This document shows positions 5,215-5,764 of a stretch of DNA of 5,764 nucleotides, piece after piece. The first letter of the stretch is position 1. The number at the start of each line of letters is the position of its first letter. The position numbers and the translations under genes were made by a program. A model generated the notes under the pieces. The model saw only the letters and a program-made list of their open reading frames with translations, was not told the origin of the DNA and ran no database searches. This DNA is from CAYZJV01 sp964473245 (GTDB lineage: Bacteria; Spirochaetota; Spirochaetia; Sphaerochaetales; Sphaerochaetaceae): the NCBI GenBank assembly GCA_964473245.1, contig CAYYOL010000074.1, positions 1-5,764 on the forward strand. The letters are read 5' to 3'.

Positions 5215-5560
5215 ATTGCCACATTTCCTCGTTCACCTGCCCTGAAGGCCCTTACAATGCAGGTTTGAGTCGAAATGGCTACAGGAGCCTCCTCGTTCGT
5301 ATGCGTTTAAAGGCCATTCAGGGCGGGCTGCATTCTCTGAGCCTGTTTATTATTTGCCTTTGTATATACTGCCCCCTTCAGAATGTACCTGGAATACAGG
5401 TGAACGAGGAGGTTCGTACACCATAATCCACGCTATAGTGCATGCTAGACACCTAGGATGCATATCGGTGTGGATATGTGGCAATCTACCCTGGTTGAGT
5501 GGTAAACTGTTACACGCAGGATTGAGCTTTTTCTAGGTGCACAGCACGCTGCCCCAGACG
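5196..5560. repeat. ~370-bp structured repeat, copy 2
   Basis: This is the partner of 2412-2785, in the same orientation. It begins inside the last codons of the transporter gene (from the T of AATAAA) and ends a few bases before the AGGAG site of the methyltransferase gene. The outer 25-bp inverted repeat (5200-5224 with 5476-5500) is identical to copy 1, as is the side stem ATCCAC/GTGGAT (5426-5431 with 5470-5475). The inner stem is slightly shorter (14 bp, 5226-5239 with 5397-5410). Relative to copy 1 it lacks three bases at the run of C near 5371-5376. The plus frame that is open through copy 1 has a TGA here at 5243-5245, then stays open to TAG at 5534-5536. No gene is called in 5215-5576: the repeat accounts for almost all of it. 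Confidence 0.9.
5200..5500. repeat. Outer 25-bp perfect inverted repeat of copy 2 (span including both arms)
   Basis: Arms 5200-5224 and 5476-5500 are exact reverse complements and have the same sequence as in copy 1, with no substitution in 50 bases, although the copies differ at about 7% elsewhere. The left arm also encodes the end of the transporter: the codons ACT CAA CCA GGG TAG lie within it. The span is 301 bp, three less than in copy 1. Confidence 0.9.
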
Positions 5561-5565
5561 CTCAT

Positions 5566-5570
5566 AGGAG
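5566..5570 (+). promoter_or_regulatory. Ribosome binding site of the methyltransferase gene
   Basis: AGGAG six bases before a GTG codon; it decides the non-ATG start at 5577. It begins just where similarity between the two repeat copies ends. Confidence 0.7.
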
Positions 5571-5576
5571 TAATTC

Positions 5577-5764
5577 GTGAAACAGGATGTCCTTGAATTC
5601 TACAAAGCTCTTGACCGATCACTCTTCATCGATAACGAAAACCGGCAATTTGCCGATCTCGATACGCCCCTCCCCATAGGCTATGGTCAGACCATCAGTC
5701 AACCAAGCCTAGTTGCCATGATGACCGATGAGCTCGATCTCAACGACCGTTGCACGGTCCTCGA
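5577..5764 (+). CDS. pcm: Protein-L-isoaspartate O-methyltransferase, 5' part
   Basis: The enzyme uses S-adenosylmethionine to methylate abnormal isoaspartyl residues in aged cytoplasmic proteins so they can be repaired. Sixty-two codons are visible before the window ends, about a third of a usual 200-220 residue protein. The diagnostic pre-SAM segment PLPIGYGQTISQPSLVAMMTDELDLN (about 31-56) is present, followed by the strand that leads into SAM-binding motif I (RCTVL), whose glycine loop is outside the window. The start is GTG at 5577, chosen because AGGAG (5566-5570) lies 6 nt upstream and no ATG fits; the first residues are (M)KQDVLEFYKALDRSLF. It follows the transporter on the same strand, separated only by repeat copy 2, so its transcription must either pass through the repeat or start in it. 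Family assignment is strong despite the truncation. Confidence 0.9.
   Translation, partial: MKQDVLEFYKALDRSLFIDNENRQFADLDTPLPIGYGQTISQPSLVAMMTDELDLNDRCTVL

Noticed and set aside
5354..5536. Sixty-codon reading frame in repeat copy 2
   Set aside because: It is the tail of the same repeat frame, without a Shine-Dalgarno; it only mirrors copy 1.

Overview
Bacterial DNA of moderate G+C (roughly 50%), densely packed with short gaps. It comes from a draft assembly: 100 N at 3683-3782 mark a scaffold join. I cannot assign the organism. The isoaspartyl methyltransferase and RpiB fragments would not look out of place in a spirochaete such as the Sphaerochaeta group, but that is only an impression.

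Layout. The left end (1-2349) lies entirely on the minus strand. Reading from right to left it holds a membrane-anchored GGDEF diguanylate cyclase (2349-1141), a fumarylacetoacetate hydrolase (FAH)-family enzyme (1063-302), and an RpiB/LacAB-type sugar-phosphate isomerase that runs off the window (296-1). The last two are 5 bp apart and look co-translated. The stretch 2350-2813 has no convincing gene and is almost filled by copy 1 of a ~370-bp repeat. Then come a small four-helix membrane protein on the plus strand (2814-3257) and, convergent with it, a second membrane GGDEF gene (4125-3269) that carries an apparent frameshift and the N gap. A 168-bp divergent promoter region separates that gene from a DMT/EamA-type transporter (4294-5214). 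Copy 2 of the repeat (5196-5560) overlaps the transporter's stop codon and runs up to the ribosome binding site of a protein-L-isoaspartate methyltransferase gene (5577 to the end).

The most interesting item is the repeat pair. The copies are about 92-93% identical by hand alignment, lie in the same orientation, and each sits directly upstream of a plus-strand gene. Each contains a perfect 25-bp inverted repeat that is unchanged between the copies. Inside it are a second long inverted repeat and a side hairpin, and a further ~60-65 bp of conserved sequence lies on one side only. This fits either a non-autonomous mobile element or a family of large structured RNA/leader elements; I did not recognise it as a known family.

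How the genes work together is only partly visible. Two GGDEF genes within 3 kb point to c-di-GMP signalling: one has an intact active site and inhibitory site, the other a degenerate signature. The FAH enzyme plus RpiB-type isomerase suggest a small carbohydrate or keto-acid catabolic operon continuing to the left. The transporter and the methyltransferase show no functional link to these.
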